Shown here: positions 1-10,170 of the stretch, in pieces | Numbering within the stretch: position 1 is the first letter of the stretch | Layout of the letters: each line of letters opens with the position of its first letter | Assembly (NCBI RefSeq): GCF_014649395.1 | Contig: NZ_BMSY01000002.1 | Span: forward strand, 186,001-250,000 | Reading direction: 5' to 3' | Length of the DNA: 64,000 bases | From: Streptomyces aureoverticillatus | GTDB taxonomy: Bacteria; Actinomycetota; Actinomycetes; Streptomycetales; Streptomycetaceae | Made by a program: the position numbers and the translations under genes | Notes under the pieces: model-generated | The model's database searches: none | What the model saw: the letters and a program-made list of their open reading frames with translations, nothing else | Told to the model about the DNA's origin: nothing

Positions 1-1129
1 CCACCCCGTCGTCCCGCACCGTCACCCGCAGCTCCCCGTCCGTCTCCTCCAACCGCACCGCCACGCTCAGGCCGGTCCCGCCGTGGCGTACCGCGTTGGT
101 GAGGGCCTCCTGCACGATGCGGTACGCAGCGGCGCCCACCGCGGGTGGCACCGCGAGGTCCGGGACGCGCACCTCGATGTCCACCTTCGCGCCCGCCGTG
201 CGCGCCGCGTCCGCGAGGTCGCCGATGCCGCCGAGGCCGGGCAGCGGGCCGCGGGACTCGTCGGCGCCGCCCGGGTCGCCGGGCCCGTCGACGCCGGAGG
301 CCCGCAGCACCTCCAGCGTCGCCCGCAGCTCGCCCCGCGCGGTGCGGCAGGTCTCGGCGATGTCGTCGAGCGCGCCCGCGATGGCCGCGCGGTCCAGGCG
401 TTCGGGGTCGGCGGCGAGGACGTGCGCGGCGACGGAGGTCTGCACGCCGACCAGGGTGATGCTGTGCGCGAGCAGGTCGTGCAGGTCGCGGGCGACCCGC
501 AGCCGCTCCTCGGCGACCCGGCGGCGCGCCTCCTCCTCGCGGGTGCGCTCGGCGCGCTCGGCGCGTTCCAGGGCCGAGGCGACGTACTGCCGGTGGACGC
601 GCACATAGGTGCCGAAGACCAGCACGGCGACGATCCAGCCCATGATCCGCACGATCTCGGTGACCGGGTCCCCGCCGACGCTCGCGTTGACGACGACGAT
701 GGTGCCGATGATGTGGAGGCCCGTCAGCAGCGTGCGGCGGGGGCGCCCGGAGACGGCGACGGAGTAGAGGGCGACCATGCCGACGTGGGTCGCGGCGGTG
801 TGCGTGTAGTCCAGGGCGTGGTACGGCCCGACGAAGGCCATGGTGGCGAGCAGCGCCGTCATCGGCCTGCTGCGGCGCCAGATGATGGGGATGTGGCCGC
901 CGAGGAGGAGCGTCCAGCCGAGCGCGTCCGGCGCCCGGCCGTCCTTGACCAGGTGGGCGAGCACGACGGCGAGGGCGGCGAGGACCACCGCGAGCAGCGC
1001 GTCCTCCCGCAGGGCGCGCCGTGTTCCCGGCACGGCTCCGGAGAACGGCCACCACGGGCGCGAGGCGGACGGCGGGTACGGCACGTCGTCGGCTCCCCCT
1101 TCTCGTACGCGCGTCGCGGGTACGTCCAT
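1..1129 (-). CDS. sensor histidine kinase (HisKA_3/NarL-type), 3' end outside window
   Basis: Two-component sensor kinase whose C-terminal end is cut off by the window edge; 376 codons are visible. The frame opens at ATG 1129. The N-terminal half has several hydrophobic segments (roughly residues 45-170) with the look of a four- to six-helix membrane sensor. A linker follows, then the dimerisation/phosphoacceptor motif RVARDLHDLLAHS, typical of HisKA_3 kinases that pair with LuxR/NarL-type regulators. The visible end contains the ATPase N-box (VQEALTNAVRHG) and the start of the DDGV motif. It lies 96 bp downstream of the MMPL transporter gene on the same strand. A response regulator probably follows beyond the left edge (inference from family habit). 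The signal sensed cannot be read from the sequence. Confidence 0.9.
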   Translation of the reverse strand, partial: MDVPATRVREGGADDVPYPPSASRPWWPFSGAVPGTRRALREDALLAVVLAALAVVLAHLVKDGRAPDALGWTLLLGGHIPIIWRRSRPMTALLATMAFVGPYHALDYTHTAATHVGMVALYSVAVSGRPRRTLLTGLHIIGTIVVVNASVGGDPVTEIVRIMGWIVAVLVFGTYVRVHRQYVASALERAERAERTREEEARRRVAEERLRVARDLHDLLAHSITLVGVQTSVAAHVLAADPERLDRAAIAGALDDIAETCRTARGELRATLEVLRASGVDGPGDPGGADESRGPLPGLGGIGDLADAARTAGAKVDIEVRVPDLAVPPAVGAAAYRIVQEALTNAVRHGGTGLSVAVRLEETDGELRVTVRDDGV

Positions 1130-1225
1130 ACGTGGCCCTCATCCTCCTGTACGGGGGCGCCCCTCCGACAGGGAGGGGCGCCCAGGGGCGGTCGCGGGAT
1201 CAGTGCCGCGCCGGTGGTCGTGGCG

Positions 1226-3340
1226 TCAGGGCACCCGGGCCAGTTCCGGAGCGTTGGACTCCGGTGCCGGAGGCGGGGTCTTCGCCTTCGACAGCGGTCC
1301 CGGCCACCACACCTTCCGGCCGAGCGCCAGGCTCGCGGAGGTCACCAGGTACGTCCGCACCAGGAAGGTGTCGAGGAGCACGCCGACCGCGATGACGAAG
1401 CCCAGTTCGACGAGCTGGACCAGCGGCATGTTGGTGAGGACGGCGAAGGTCGCGGCGAGGACCAGGCCCGCGGAGGCGATCACGCCGCCCGTGGTGCGCA
1501 GCGCGGTGAGCGCGGCGGGACCGGTCTCCGCCCCCGCCAGGCACTCCTCCCGCATGCGGTGCATGAGGAAGATGCCGTAGTCGACGCCGAGGGCGACGAG
1601 GAAGCAGAAGGACAGCAGGCCGAGTCCCGGGTCGGTGCCCTCGAAGCCGAAGACCGGCCCGAAGACGAGCCCCGCGATGCCCAGCGAGGCGGCCCACACG
1701 GCGACGACCGCGAGGAGCAGCAGGAGCGGGGCGATCAGCGCGCGCAGCAGGGCGACGAGGATCAGGAGCACCGCCGCGAGGACGATCGGCACGACCACCC
1801 ACATGTCACGCCGGTTGGTGTCCTCCAGGTCGATCTGTTCGGCGCTCGGCCCACCGACGTACGCGCCCTCCGGGTCGAGTTTGTCGCGGAGTTTCTCAAG
1901 GGTGGCGGTTTCCGCCGCCGTCTGCGGGGCGGCCTTGGCGGTGACGGAGATCTCGGTCCACTGCCTCGAACTCCGGCCGCGCTCCGCGCTGTCGACGCCC
2001 GGCACGCCCCGCGCGTCGGCGAGCGCGCGGTCCGCGCGGTCGGTGGGCGCGATGACGCTGATGGGCTGGGTGCCGCGCTCGGGATAGGCGGCGGCGAGGG
2101 TCTCCATCGCGGCGATGGAGTCGGGCTTGCTGGTGAAGGAGTCCTCCTGCTTGAGGTTGCCGGGCAGGGCGAACGCGCCCAGGGCCAGGGCTCCGAGCAG
2201 CACCGCGCCCGACACGAGCACGGTGACGGGCCGGCGCCCGGCGGACGAACCCATCGACTGGAACAGCGACTTCCGCTTCTTCGGCTCGCTGCCGAAGGCC
2301 GGCACCAGCGGCCAGAACACCCGCCGCCCGAAGAGGACGAGCAGCGCGGGCAGCAGCGTCAGCATCGCCACCAGCGCGCACAGCACCCCCACGGCACCCA
2401 GCGGCCCCATCCCGCGGCTGCTGTTGAGGTCGGCGGCGAGCAGGCAGAACAGGCCCGCGGCGACGGTGCCGGAGGAGGCGAGCACGGCGGGCCCGCAGCC
2501 GCGCAGGGCGGTGCGCATGGCGTCGTAAGGACGCTCGATCCGGCGCAGTTCCTCGCGGTAGCGGGCGACGATCAGCAAGGCGTAGTCCGTGCCCGCGCCG
2601 AAGACGAGGATCGTCATGATGCCCGAGCTCTGGCCGCTGATCGAGACGTCGAAGGCCTGGTTGAGGCCGTAGGCGACGCCCATGGAGAGGTAGTTGGCGA
2701 CTCCGGCGACCGCGAGCGGCACCAGCCACAGGAGCGGGCTGCGGTAGATGAGGATGAGCAGGACGGCGACGACGCCGACCGTGGTGTAGAGGAGCGGGCC
2801 GTCCAGGGACGTGTAGACCTCGCCCGCGTCGGTGGCGAGCGCGCCGGACCCGCCGACCTTCACGCTCAGCCCGTCCGCTCCGCCCGGGCCTTCGGGGGCC
2901 TTCACCACGTCCCGCACGTCGTTGACGAAGGCGTCCCGCTTCTCCTCGTCCGTGCCGGGCGCGGTGCTGGCGACCGGGTACATCAGTGTCGAGCCGTCCT
3001 TCGACGCCACCCCCGTGGGCGTCGCGACGAGCTCCAACTGCCGGTCGACTGCCGCCACTTGATCGGCCGCGGTCTTCCGGTCGGCGGCGCTCAGGCCGCC
3101 GTCGCGGTGGTAGACGAGGACCAGCTCGGTCGTCTCGCCGCCGGGCAGCTTCTCCTGGATCTTGGCGACCTGCGTGGAGTCGGCGTTCGCGGGCAGATAG
3201 TCCACGGCCCGGTCGCGCTGTACGTCACCGAGCTTCCCGGCGAACGGCCCGGCGAGCGCGAGCACGGCGACCCACAGGCCGAGCAGCACCCAGGGCACGG
3301 CGCGTGGCCGTCGGCGCTTCGTCTTCGTTGCGGCCCCCAT
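1226..3340 (-). CDS. MMPL/RND-family membrane transporter
   Basis: A 704-residue MMPL-family protein of the actinobacterial lipid/drug exporter type. It shows the duplicated RND layout: one N-terminal membrane helix, a large extracytoplasmic loop (about 40-190), a first block of helices containing FGAGTDYALLIVARYREE, then a second loop (about 390-510) and a second block with GVDYGIFLMHRMREE. The paired GTDY/GVDY proton-relay motifs and the RYREE/RMREE turns are diagnostic. The ATG at 3340 is preceded by a strong GGAGGGAGG ribosome binding site. The gene is upstream of, and codirectional with, the histidine kinase, so the pair may form a stress-responsive export unit (inference). The substrate is unknown; lipids, peptides or hydrophobic toxins are all possible for the family. 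Confidence 0.93.
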   Translation of the reverse strand: MGAATKTKRRRPRAVPWVLLGLWVAVLALAGPFAGKLGDVQRDRAVDYLPANADSTQVAKIQEKLPGGETTELVLVYHRDGGLSAADRKTAADQVAAVDRQLELVATPTGVASKDGSTLMYPVASTAPGTDEEKRDAFVNDVRDVVKAPEGPGGADGLSVKVGGSGALATDAGEVYTSLDGPLLYTTVGVVAVLLILIYRSPLLWLVPLAVAGVANYLSMGVAYGLNQAFDVSISGQSSGIMTILVFGAGTDYALLIVARYREELRRIERPYDAMRTALRGCGPAVLASSGTVAAGLFCLLAADLNSSRGMGPLGAVGVLCALVAMLTLLPALLVLFGRRVFWPLVPAFGSEPKKRKSLFQSMGSSAGRRPVTVLVSGAVLLGALALGAFALPGNLKQEDSFTSKPDSIAAMETLAAAYPERGTQPISVIAPTDRADRALADARGVPGVDSAERGRSSRQWTEISVTAKAAPQTAAETATLEKLRDKLDPEGAYVGGPSAEQIDLEDTNRRDMWVVVPIVLAAVLLILVALLRALIAPLLLLLAVVAVWAASLGIAGLVFGPVFGFEGTDPGLGLLSFCFLVALGVDYGIFLMHRMREECLAGAETGPAALTALRTTGGVIASAGLVLAATFAVLTNMPLVQLVELGFVIAVGVLLDTFLVRTYLVTSASLALGRKVWWPGPLSKAKTPPPAPESNAPELARVP

Positions 3341-3364
3341 CGGTGGGCCTCCCTCCGTGGCGGT

Positions 3365-3390
3365 GTCTGGATGGCTTGCGGCTTCCAGAC
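3365..3390. promoter_or_regulatory. palindromic candidate operator upstream of MMPL gene
   Basis: Perfect 7-bp inverted repeat GTCTGGA-N12-TCCAGAC starting 25 bp upstream of the MMPL start codon. Its position suits a regulator site on the promoter or leader. The cognate factor is not known; the response regulator paired with the adjacent kinase is a possibility by inference only. Confidence 0.45.
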
Positions 3391-3499
3391 TTCCGCCGCG
3401 AGGGGGCCGATTCGTCGCGCCGGAGGGCGAGTTGACGGCTACACCCGGGGGTGGCGCGGGGCGGGGACTACTCCCCGGGGAGTAGCGGGGCGCAGTAGC

Positions 3500-3571
3500 G
3501 CGTACGTGGGTGAGGCGCCGTTCGCGTACGGGGGTGAGGCATCGCGTGCGTACGCGGGTGAGGCGCCGTGT
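3500..3571. repeat. three tandem 24-bp imperfect repeats
   Basis: Units begin with GCGTACG at 3500, 3524 and 3548, an exact 24-bp period, each continuing roughly as (T/G/C)GGGTGAGGC. The array fills the gap between the MMPL gene and the 3' end of the TerB-like gene. No coding role is apparent. Confidence 0.7.
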
Positions 3572-3578
3572 GCGGACG

Positions 3579-4358
3579 TCAGCGCGGCGTGCGCGTCGCC
3601 GCCACCAGGAGCCGTGCCACGTCGTCCGGGTCGATGGTCAGCGCGCAGCCCGCCGTGGCGAGCACATCGCGCTCGGCGGGCGTGTAGGGCCCGTCGGCGA
3701 GGGCGATCCGGGCGCCTTGCAGGAGCAGCGCCTCGCGGCCCGCGGGGGCGAGGTGCGGGGCGAGCGGGCCGAGCGCCTCGTGGAGTTCGATGGCGAGGCC
3801 GGGCGCGCATTCCGGGTCGTTGAGCCGGCCGGTGTCGGCGGCGAGCGCGTCGATCAGGGCGGCGAGGCGTTCCTCGGTGCAGTCGTCGAAGCCGGCGCCG
3901 CGCAGGGTGGTGACGGCGGCGTCCAGGGCGGTGCGGGCGGCGCTGCCGCCGGTGGTCAGGACGGCGAGGACGACGGTGTGCACGGCGTCGCGGAGCATCG
4001 TGGAGAGCCGGACGGTGGTGGGGTGGTCGAGCGCCTCCAGGCCGAAGTGGTCCTGGCAGGCGGCGCATTCGACGACGGGTCCCGTCTCGCCGCGGGAGAG
4101 CAGCGGCACGCCGAGGAACACGAAGCGGCGGCGGCCGGTGCGCCGCTGGTAGTTGCGGTCGCCGCCGCAGCCGGGACAGAAGAACTCGCCGTCGCAGACG
4201 GTGGTCCAGGCGGTCCGGGTGCCGATCAGACGGCCACGTCGCGACAGGCGGGCGAGCGGCCCGCCGCGGCCCGGGACGCGGGAGCCCCGGCCGCCAAATG
4301 GTGTGGTTCTGCCGAAGATGCGGGATTCCCGGCCTTTTCGTCCCCGATCTGGCAGCAC
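3579..4358 (-). CDS. zinc-ribbon plus TerB-like domain protein
   Basis: About 259 residues. Two CxxC pairs (CPGCGG and CAACQD, about residues 60-100) form a zinc ribbon after a basic N-terminus. The C-terminal part is helical and acidic, and resembles the tellurite-resistance TerB fold (for example ALADGPYTPAERDVLATAGCALTID, here only partly quoted: key run LADGPYTPAERDVL). I chose the GTG at 4358 because GGAGG lies 6 nt upstream; the frame stays open to 4415. It sits downstream of the leuA terminator on the same strand, a position that I recall as conserved in Streptomyces. TerB domains are thought to act in metal- or stress-linked membrane complexes, but no partner Ter genes are visible here. 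Function is not established. Confidence 0.75.
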   Translation of the reverse strand: MLPDRGRKGRESRIFGRTTPFGGRGSRVPGRGGPLARLSRRGRLIGTRTAWTTVCDGEFFCPGCGGDRNYQRRTGRRRFVFLGVPLLSRGETGPVVECAACQDHFGLEALDHPTTVRLSTMLRDAVHTVVLAVLTTGGSAARTALDAAVTTLRGAGFDDCTEERLAALIDALAADTGRLNDPECAPGLAIELHEALGPLAPHLAPAGREALLLQGARIALADGPYTPAERDVLATAGCALTIDPDDVARLLVAATRTPR

Positions 4359-4487
4359 CACGCACCTCCATGACGCCGCGGCAGCCCTGCCGCGTTGGCG
4401 TGATGTTAGCCACATCGATGATGTCGCGTCAGTACCCCGTACGGGAGATGGCCGGTTGCTGGCCTGGACCAGCCCTCGGACACGGCC

Positions 4488-4522
4488 GGGGCCCCGCCCG
4501 CCACAAGGGCGGACGGGGCCCC
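4488..4522 (-). terminator. GC-rich hairpin terminator of leuA
   Basis: Long inverted repeat: a 9-bp arm (4488-4496 with 4514-4522), then one mismatch, then 5 bp more (4498-4502 with 4508-4512), closing on a short loop. It starts about 30 bp after the leuA stop codon. There is no U-run, as is common for Streptomyces terminators. Confidence 0.75.
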
Positions 4523-4554
4523 AAAAGCACCGGTCGAACGGGAGTTTGGCGGTA

Positions 4555-6363
<1,809 letters not shown>

Positions 6364-6382
<19 letters not shown>

Positions 6383-6411
6383 CAGCTAAGGAGAAGCAGC
6401 CCGAAACGCAT
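6364..6411 (-). CDS. leuL: leuA leader peptide
   Basis: A 15-codon ORF reading MRFGLLLLSCRGEGL then TAG. Four consecutive leucine codons (CTG CTT CTC CTT) include CTT, which is rare in such GC-rich DNA. There is no Shine-Dalgarno sequence before the ATG; a TAGGCT -10-like hexamer about 10 bp upstream suggests a leaderless transcript starting at or near the ATG. It ends 84 bp before leuA. Ribosome stalling at the Leu run when tRNA-Leu is uncharged would select the leader fold. I recall a leucine attenuator at leuA being described in S. coelicolor, and this is the same arrangement. Confidence 0.88.
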
Positions 6412-6576
6412 GATGCGGGGCAGCCTAGCCGAGGTCCGCGGATTGCGCGGGCGCGTATCAGTATGCGGGACCGTGGGGACGTAACGGACAAAACGTGCCG
6501 GATATCACCTGGAGAGGACGCCGGAGGTCCGAATGCGGCTATTTCACCAATCATGGTGGCAGCTAGTGACAGCGGC

Positions 6577-7662
6577 ATGACCCAGTGCCACATTGCCGCC
6601 ATGACCGCCAAACCAACGGGCTTCGAGCCCGTGTTCTGCACGATCGTGCCACCCATCGTCCTGGACAAGCTCGCGCAGTCCTCGGACCCGGCGCTCTCCA
6701 AGGCCGCCCGCCGCACCCTCCAGCGCGACGCCTACGAGCGCACCCAGCGCCGCCTGACCACGGTCATCGGCGCCCCCTCCGTCGCCGCTCCCAAGGGCGT
6801 CGTCGAGGGCAAGCCCTACCGCACCATCTACGACGCGAAGCACAAGACGGAGCTACCCGGCCGCAAGGTCCGCGGCGAGAGCGACAAGCCCGGCAAGGAC
6901 GCGACCGTCAACCGCGCCCACTCCGGCCTCGGCGCCACCTTCGAGCTGTTCCTGAAGCACTTCCAACGGGACTCCATCGACGGCAGCGGCCTGCCCCTGA
7001 ACGCGACCGTGCACTACGGCGAGGAGTACGGGAACGCCTTCTGGAACGGCGAGCAGATGGTGTTCGGCGACGGTGACGGCGAGATCTTCCTCGACTTCAC
7101 CATCCCCGTGGACGTGATCGGCCACGAGCTGACCCACGGCGTCGTCCAGTACACGGCGAACCTCACCTACTTCGGCCAGCCCGGCGCGCTCAACGAGTCC
7201 ATGGCGGACGTCTTCGGCTCGCTGATCAAGCAGTACACGCTCGGCCAGACCGCCGCCGAGGCCGACTGGCTGATCGGCGCGGGCCTGCTCGCCCCGCGCG
7301 TCACCGGCAAGGCGCTGCGCTCCATGAAGGACCCGGGCAGCGCGTACGACGACGACGTCCTCGGCAAGGACCCGCAGCCCAAGGACATGGACCACTACGT
7401 CAGGACCGGCCGCGACAACGGCGGCGTGCACATCAACTCCGGCATCCCCAACCACGCCTTCTACCTCCTCGCCGAGTCGCTCGGCGGGCACGCCTGGGAG
7501 CGCGCGGGGAAGATCTGGTACGACGTCCTGACCGGCGGGCAGCTCGCCCAGGACGCCTCCTTCGCGGACTTCGCGAAGCTGACGGTCGCCGCCGCCCCCG
7601 AGGGCGAGCAGCGCGAGGCCGTCCTGAAGGCGTGGGCGCAGACCGGCGTGCCCACCACCTGA
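6577..7662 (+). CDS. M4 (thermolysin/protealysin-like) zinc metalloprotease
   Basis: A 361-residue M4 peptidase with the short protealysin-type precursor rather than a long FTP-domain propeptide. The zinc site is plain: HELTH (first His at residue 183), and the downstream glutamate helix ALNESMADVFG. The catalytic His region GGVHINSGIPNHAFY follows. There is no signal peptide, so it is probably cytosolic or released by a non-classical route, as for protealysins. The N-terminal segment with FEPVFCTIVPP matches the protealysin precursor box. The start is ambiguous: ATG 6577 and ATG 6601 are in frame and neither has a good ribosome binding site. It is divergent from the leuA leader and is followed 73 bp later by a gene for a probable emfourin inhibitor. 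Confidence 0.93.
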   Translation: MTQCHIAAMTAKPTGFEPVFCTIVPPIVLDKLAQSSDPALSKAARRTLQRDAYERTQRRLTTVIGAPSVAAPKGVVEGKPYRTIYDAKHKTELPGRKVRGESDKPGKDATVNRAHSGLGATFELFLKHFQRDSIDGSGLPLNATVHYGEEYGNAFWNGEQMVFGDGDGEIFLDFTIPVDVIGHELTHGVVQYTANLTYFGQPGALNESMADVFGSLIKQYTLGQTAAEADWLIGAGLLAPRVTGKALRSMKDPGSAYDDDVLGKDPQPKDMDHYVRTGRDNGGVHINSGIPNHAFYLLAESLGGHAWERAGKIWYDVLTGGQLAQDASFADFAKLTVAAAPEGEQREAVLKAWAQTGVPTT

Positions 7663-7735
7663 GGGGTGCCTGACTGGCCGCCCTGGCTGCTTTCGCGCGG
7701 GTGCCCCCAGGGGCGCGCTGCGGTAGACAGGACCC

Positions 7736-8002
7736 ATGCGTATCCAGGTGAAGCGCACGGGAGGATTCGCGGGCATCGAGCGGCACGCGGAGGTCGACAC
7801 CACCGCGCGGCCGGACGCCCGGGAGTGGCATGCCCTGGCCGAACAGGCGCTGGCCGACGGCCGGGGCACGCCTCCGATCGGGGTGCCCGACGGGTTCAGC
7901 TACCAGATCACCGTCGACGGACGGTCCGTGTACTGCGCGGACCCGCGGCTGACGGAGGAGCAGCGGCAGCTGATCACGCGAGTACTCAAAGAAGGGTCGT
8001 AG
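7736..8002 (+). CDS. emfourin-like inhibitor of M4 metalloprotease
   Basis: An 88-residue protein starting MRIQVKRTGGFAGI, with the GGFAGI motif near the N-terminus and YQITVDG in the middle. This is the pattern of emfourin, the small proteinaceous inhibitor usually encoded next to protealysin-like M4 peptidases. It lies 73 bp downstream of the M4 gene on the same strand, which supports the pairing. It has no signal peptide, so inhibitor and protease would meet in the same compartment. The likely role is to hold the protease inactive in the cytoplasm of the producer (family knowledge plus inference). Identification is from motif memory, not a search. Confidence 0.82.
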   Translation: MRIQVKRTGGFAGIERHAEVDTTARPDAREWHALAEQALADGRGTPPIGVPDGFSYQITVDGRSVYCADPRLTEEQRQLITRVLKEGS

Positions 8003-8023
8003 CGGTACCGGGTGCCCGGAAAC

Positions 8024-8070
8024 CGCTTGCCGCACAAGCGTTGACTTCCGTACCGGCCGGTCCGGATGAT
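8024..8070 (+). promoter_or_regulatory. palindrome and promoter before GH1 gene
   Basis: A perfect inverted repeat CGCTTG-N5-CAAGCG (8024-8040) directly abuts a TTGACT -35-like hexamer (8041-8046). GATGAT follows at 8065-8070 with an 18-bp spacer. Initiation would fall near the ATG at 8078. The palindrome could be a sugar-regulator operator (LacI-type sites are often of this shape) or a short terminator for the inhibitor gene. Confidence 0.5.
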
Positions 8071-8077
8071 CGCGCGC

Positions 8078-9484
8078 ATGGCGACGACGCGCGCACCGCT
8101 GCCCCGCTTCCCCCATGACTTCCTGTGGGGGGTGTCCACATCGGCCCACCAGATCGAGGGTTCCGCCGACGAGCGCGGGCCCTCGGTGTGGGACGCGTTC
8201 ACGGCCCTGCCCGGCAACGTCAAGGACGGCACGACGGCCGCCGTGGCCTGCGACCACGTACGCCGCTACCGCGAGGACGTGGCGCTGATCCGCGACCTGG
8301 GCGTGGGCGCGTACCGCTTCTCCGTGTCCTGGCCGCGCGTGCTGCCCCAGGGCAGCGGCGAGGTCAGCGAGCGCGGCCTGGACTTCTACGACCGGCTCGT
8401 CGACGAGCTGTGCGCGGCGGGCGTACGTCCCGTGCCGACCCTCTTCCACTGGGACACCCCGCTCGCCCTCGAAACCCGTGCCGGCGGCGGCTCCGACGCG
8501 GGCGGCTGGCTGCGGCGCGACACCGCCCAGCGGTTCGCCGAGTACGCCGCCGTCGTCGCGGCCCGCATCGGTGACCGCGTACCGAAGTGGATCACCCTCA
8601 ACGAGCCCGCCGAGCACACCCTGCTCGGCCACGCGCTCGGGCAGCACGCGCCCGGCAGACAACTCCTGTTCGACGCGCTGCCGGCCGCCCACCACCAGCT
8701 CCTGGCCCACGGGCTCGCGGTGTCGGCGCTGCGCGCGGCGGGCGCGGACGACATCGGCATCGCGAACTCGCACGGCCCGACCTGGCCCGCGTCCGACGGC
8801 GCCGAGGACCGCGAGGCGGCGGACTTCTACGACGTGCTGCTGAACCGGCTGTTCTCCGACCCCCTCATCACGGGCCGCTACCCGGAAGTGATCACGGAGC
8901 TGCTCGGCGCCGAAGTCCCGGACCTGGACGCCGACCTGAAGCTGATCGGGCAGCCGCTCGACTGGTACGGCATCAACTTCTACCAGCCGACGAAGGTGGG
9001 CGCCCCGCGGCAGGACGGCACCGTCACGGAGTTCTCGGGGCTCACCCTGCCGCCCGAGCTCCCCTTCTCCCCGAGGGAGATCGAGGGCCACCCGACGACG
9101 GACTTCGGCTGGCCGGTGGTCCCCGAGGCCCTCACGGAACTGCTCCTGACCTTCCGCGAACGGTACGGAGACCGCCTCCCGCCCCTGGTCATCACCGAGA
9201 ACGGCTGCTCGTACGAGGGCGTGGACGACCAGCGGCGCATCGACTACCTGGACGGCCACCTGCGGGCGCTGCACCGGGCGCTGGAAGCCGGGGTGGACGT
9301 GCGCGGCTACTTCGTGTGGTCGCTCCTGGACAACTTCGAGTGGGCGGAGGGCCACCGGCAGCGCTTCGGCCTCGTCCACGTCGACTACGCCACGCAGCGG
9401 CGCACACCGAAGGCGTCGTACGACTGGCTGCGCGCGGAGCTGCGGGCGCAGCGTTCCGATCCTGCTGTCCGCGGGCCGGGCTAG
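8078..9484 (+). CDS. glycoside hydrolase family 1 (beta-glucosidase-like)
   Basis: A 468-residue GH1 retaining glycosidase, full length for the family. The N-terminal FLWGVSTSAHQIEGS block, the acid/base motif TLNEP (about residue 175) and the nucleophile motif ITENG (about residue 375) are all intact, as is the WSLLDNFEWAEG aglycone-site block. There is no signal peptide, so it likely cleaves imported beta-glucosides or cellobiose-type sugars in the cytoplasm. The start is set at ATG 8078 rather than 8066, because the putative promoter would give a leaderless mRNA there and 8066 overlaps the -10. No sugar transporter is adjacent. The exact specificity (glucosidase versus galactosidase) is not resolvable here. 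Confidence 0.93.
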   Translation: MATTRAPLPRFPHDFLWGVSTSAHQIEGSADERGPSVWDAFTALPGNVKDGTTAAVACDHVRRYREDVALIRDLGVGAYRFSVSWPRVLPQGSGEVSERGLDFYDRLVDELCAAGVRPVPTLFHWDTPLALETRAGGGSDAGGWLRRDTAQRFAEYAAVVAARIGDRVPKWITLNEPAEHTLLGHALGQHAPGRQLLFDALPAAHHQLLAHGLAVSALRAAGADDIGIANSHGPTWPASDGAEDREAADFYDVLLNRLFSDPLITGRYPEVITELLGAEVPDLDADLKLIGQPLDWYGINFYQPTKVGAPRQDGTVTEFSGLTLPPELPFSPREIEGHPTTDFGWPVVPEALTELLLTFRERYGDRLPPLVITENGCSYEGVDDQRRIDYLDGHLRALHRALEAGVDVRGYFVWSLLDNFEWAEGHRQRFGLVHVDYATQRRTPKASYDWLRAELRAQRSDPAVRGPG

Positions 9485-9516
9485 CGGTACGGGGACGGGC
9501 CGGGCGGCGGTTCGGG

Positions 9517-10161
9517 TCAGGCGTCGGTCAGGGCCGCCGCCACGGACGCCCGGGCCGCGTCGGCCCCGTCCCCCGCCGCTACGGCGAAGTCCACCAGCGT
9601 GCCGACGAGGACCTGGTGCGGCGTGTGGTCGCCCATGATGTAGCCGGCCCGGGTGAGTTGGGCGATGCCGTGCATGGAGGCGAAGAGCTGCCGCACGAGC
9701 AGATCGGCGTCGGCGTCCGCGCGGAACCGCCCGGCGGCGGCACACCTGCGGATGGCGTCGCGCGGGGCCCGCAGGACGACCGCCCCCATCTTCCGGTCCT
9801 CCTCGTCGAGCTCGAACCCGGCGAGGACGGAGTCCCCGAACATCACCGCGTACACCTCGGGTTCGGCCCGCGCGAACTCCTGGTACACCCGGCACAGCCC
9901 GGCCAGCTCCGCGACCGGGTCGGCGCTCCGCTCCATCGCGAGGGCCCGCGCGTGGAACCGCTCGAACCCCTCCCGGATGACTTCCCGCACCAGCGCGGGC
10001 ATCGAGCCGAAGTGCGTGTAGACGGCCATGGTCGAGGCGCCGACGGCGGTGACCAGACGCCGGGCACTGAGCGCGGCGGGCCCCTGCTCGGCGAGCACCC
10101 GCGCCGCCTGGTCGAGCAGACGGCGGCGTACGTCGGCGGGCTCACGATGACCGGTTGACAC
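9517..10161 (-). CDS. TetR-family transcriptional regulator
   Basis: 214 residues with an N-terminal TetR helix-turn-helix (about residues 12-58: AARVLAEQGPAALSARRLV and the recognition helix TMAVYTHFGSM) and a C-terminal ligand-binding domain of the TetR_C_13/WHG type. Start is GTG 10161. It diverges from an SGNH hydrolase gene. The 68-bp gap holds two identical 13-bp palindromes, the likely operator for autoregulation and for control of the hydrolase. The inducer is unknown. The gene is convergent with the GH1 gene. Confidence 0.93.
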   Translation of the reverse strand: MSTGHREPADVRRRLLDQAARVLAEQGPAALSARRLVTAVGASTMAVYTHFGSMPALVREVIREGFERFHARALAMERSADPVAELAGLCRVYQEFARAEPEVYAVMFGDSVLAGFELDEEDRKMGAVVLRAPRDAIRRCAAAGRFRADADADLLVRQLFASMHGIAQLTRAGYIMGDHTPHQVLVGTLVDFAVAAGDGADAARASVAAALTDA

Positions 10162-10170
10162 CGCAGAAGC

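Noticed and set aside
83..3823. Very long open frame opposite the kinase and MMPL genes (over 1200 codons)
   Set aside because: It is the antisense frame of two well-supported genes. High GC with G/C-rich third positions makes stop codons rare in such shadows, and its composition (Arg/Gly/Asp-heavy) is not protein-like.
4358..4415. Longer N-terminus for the TerB-like protein
   Set aside because: The extension has no ribosome binding site, whereas GTG 4358 has GGAGG at ideal distance.
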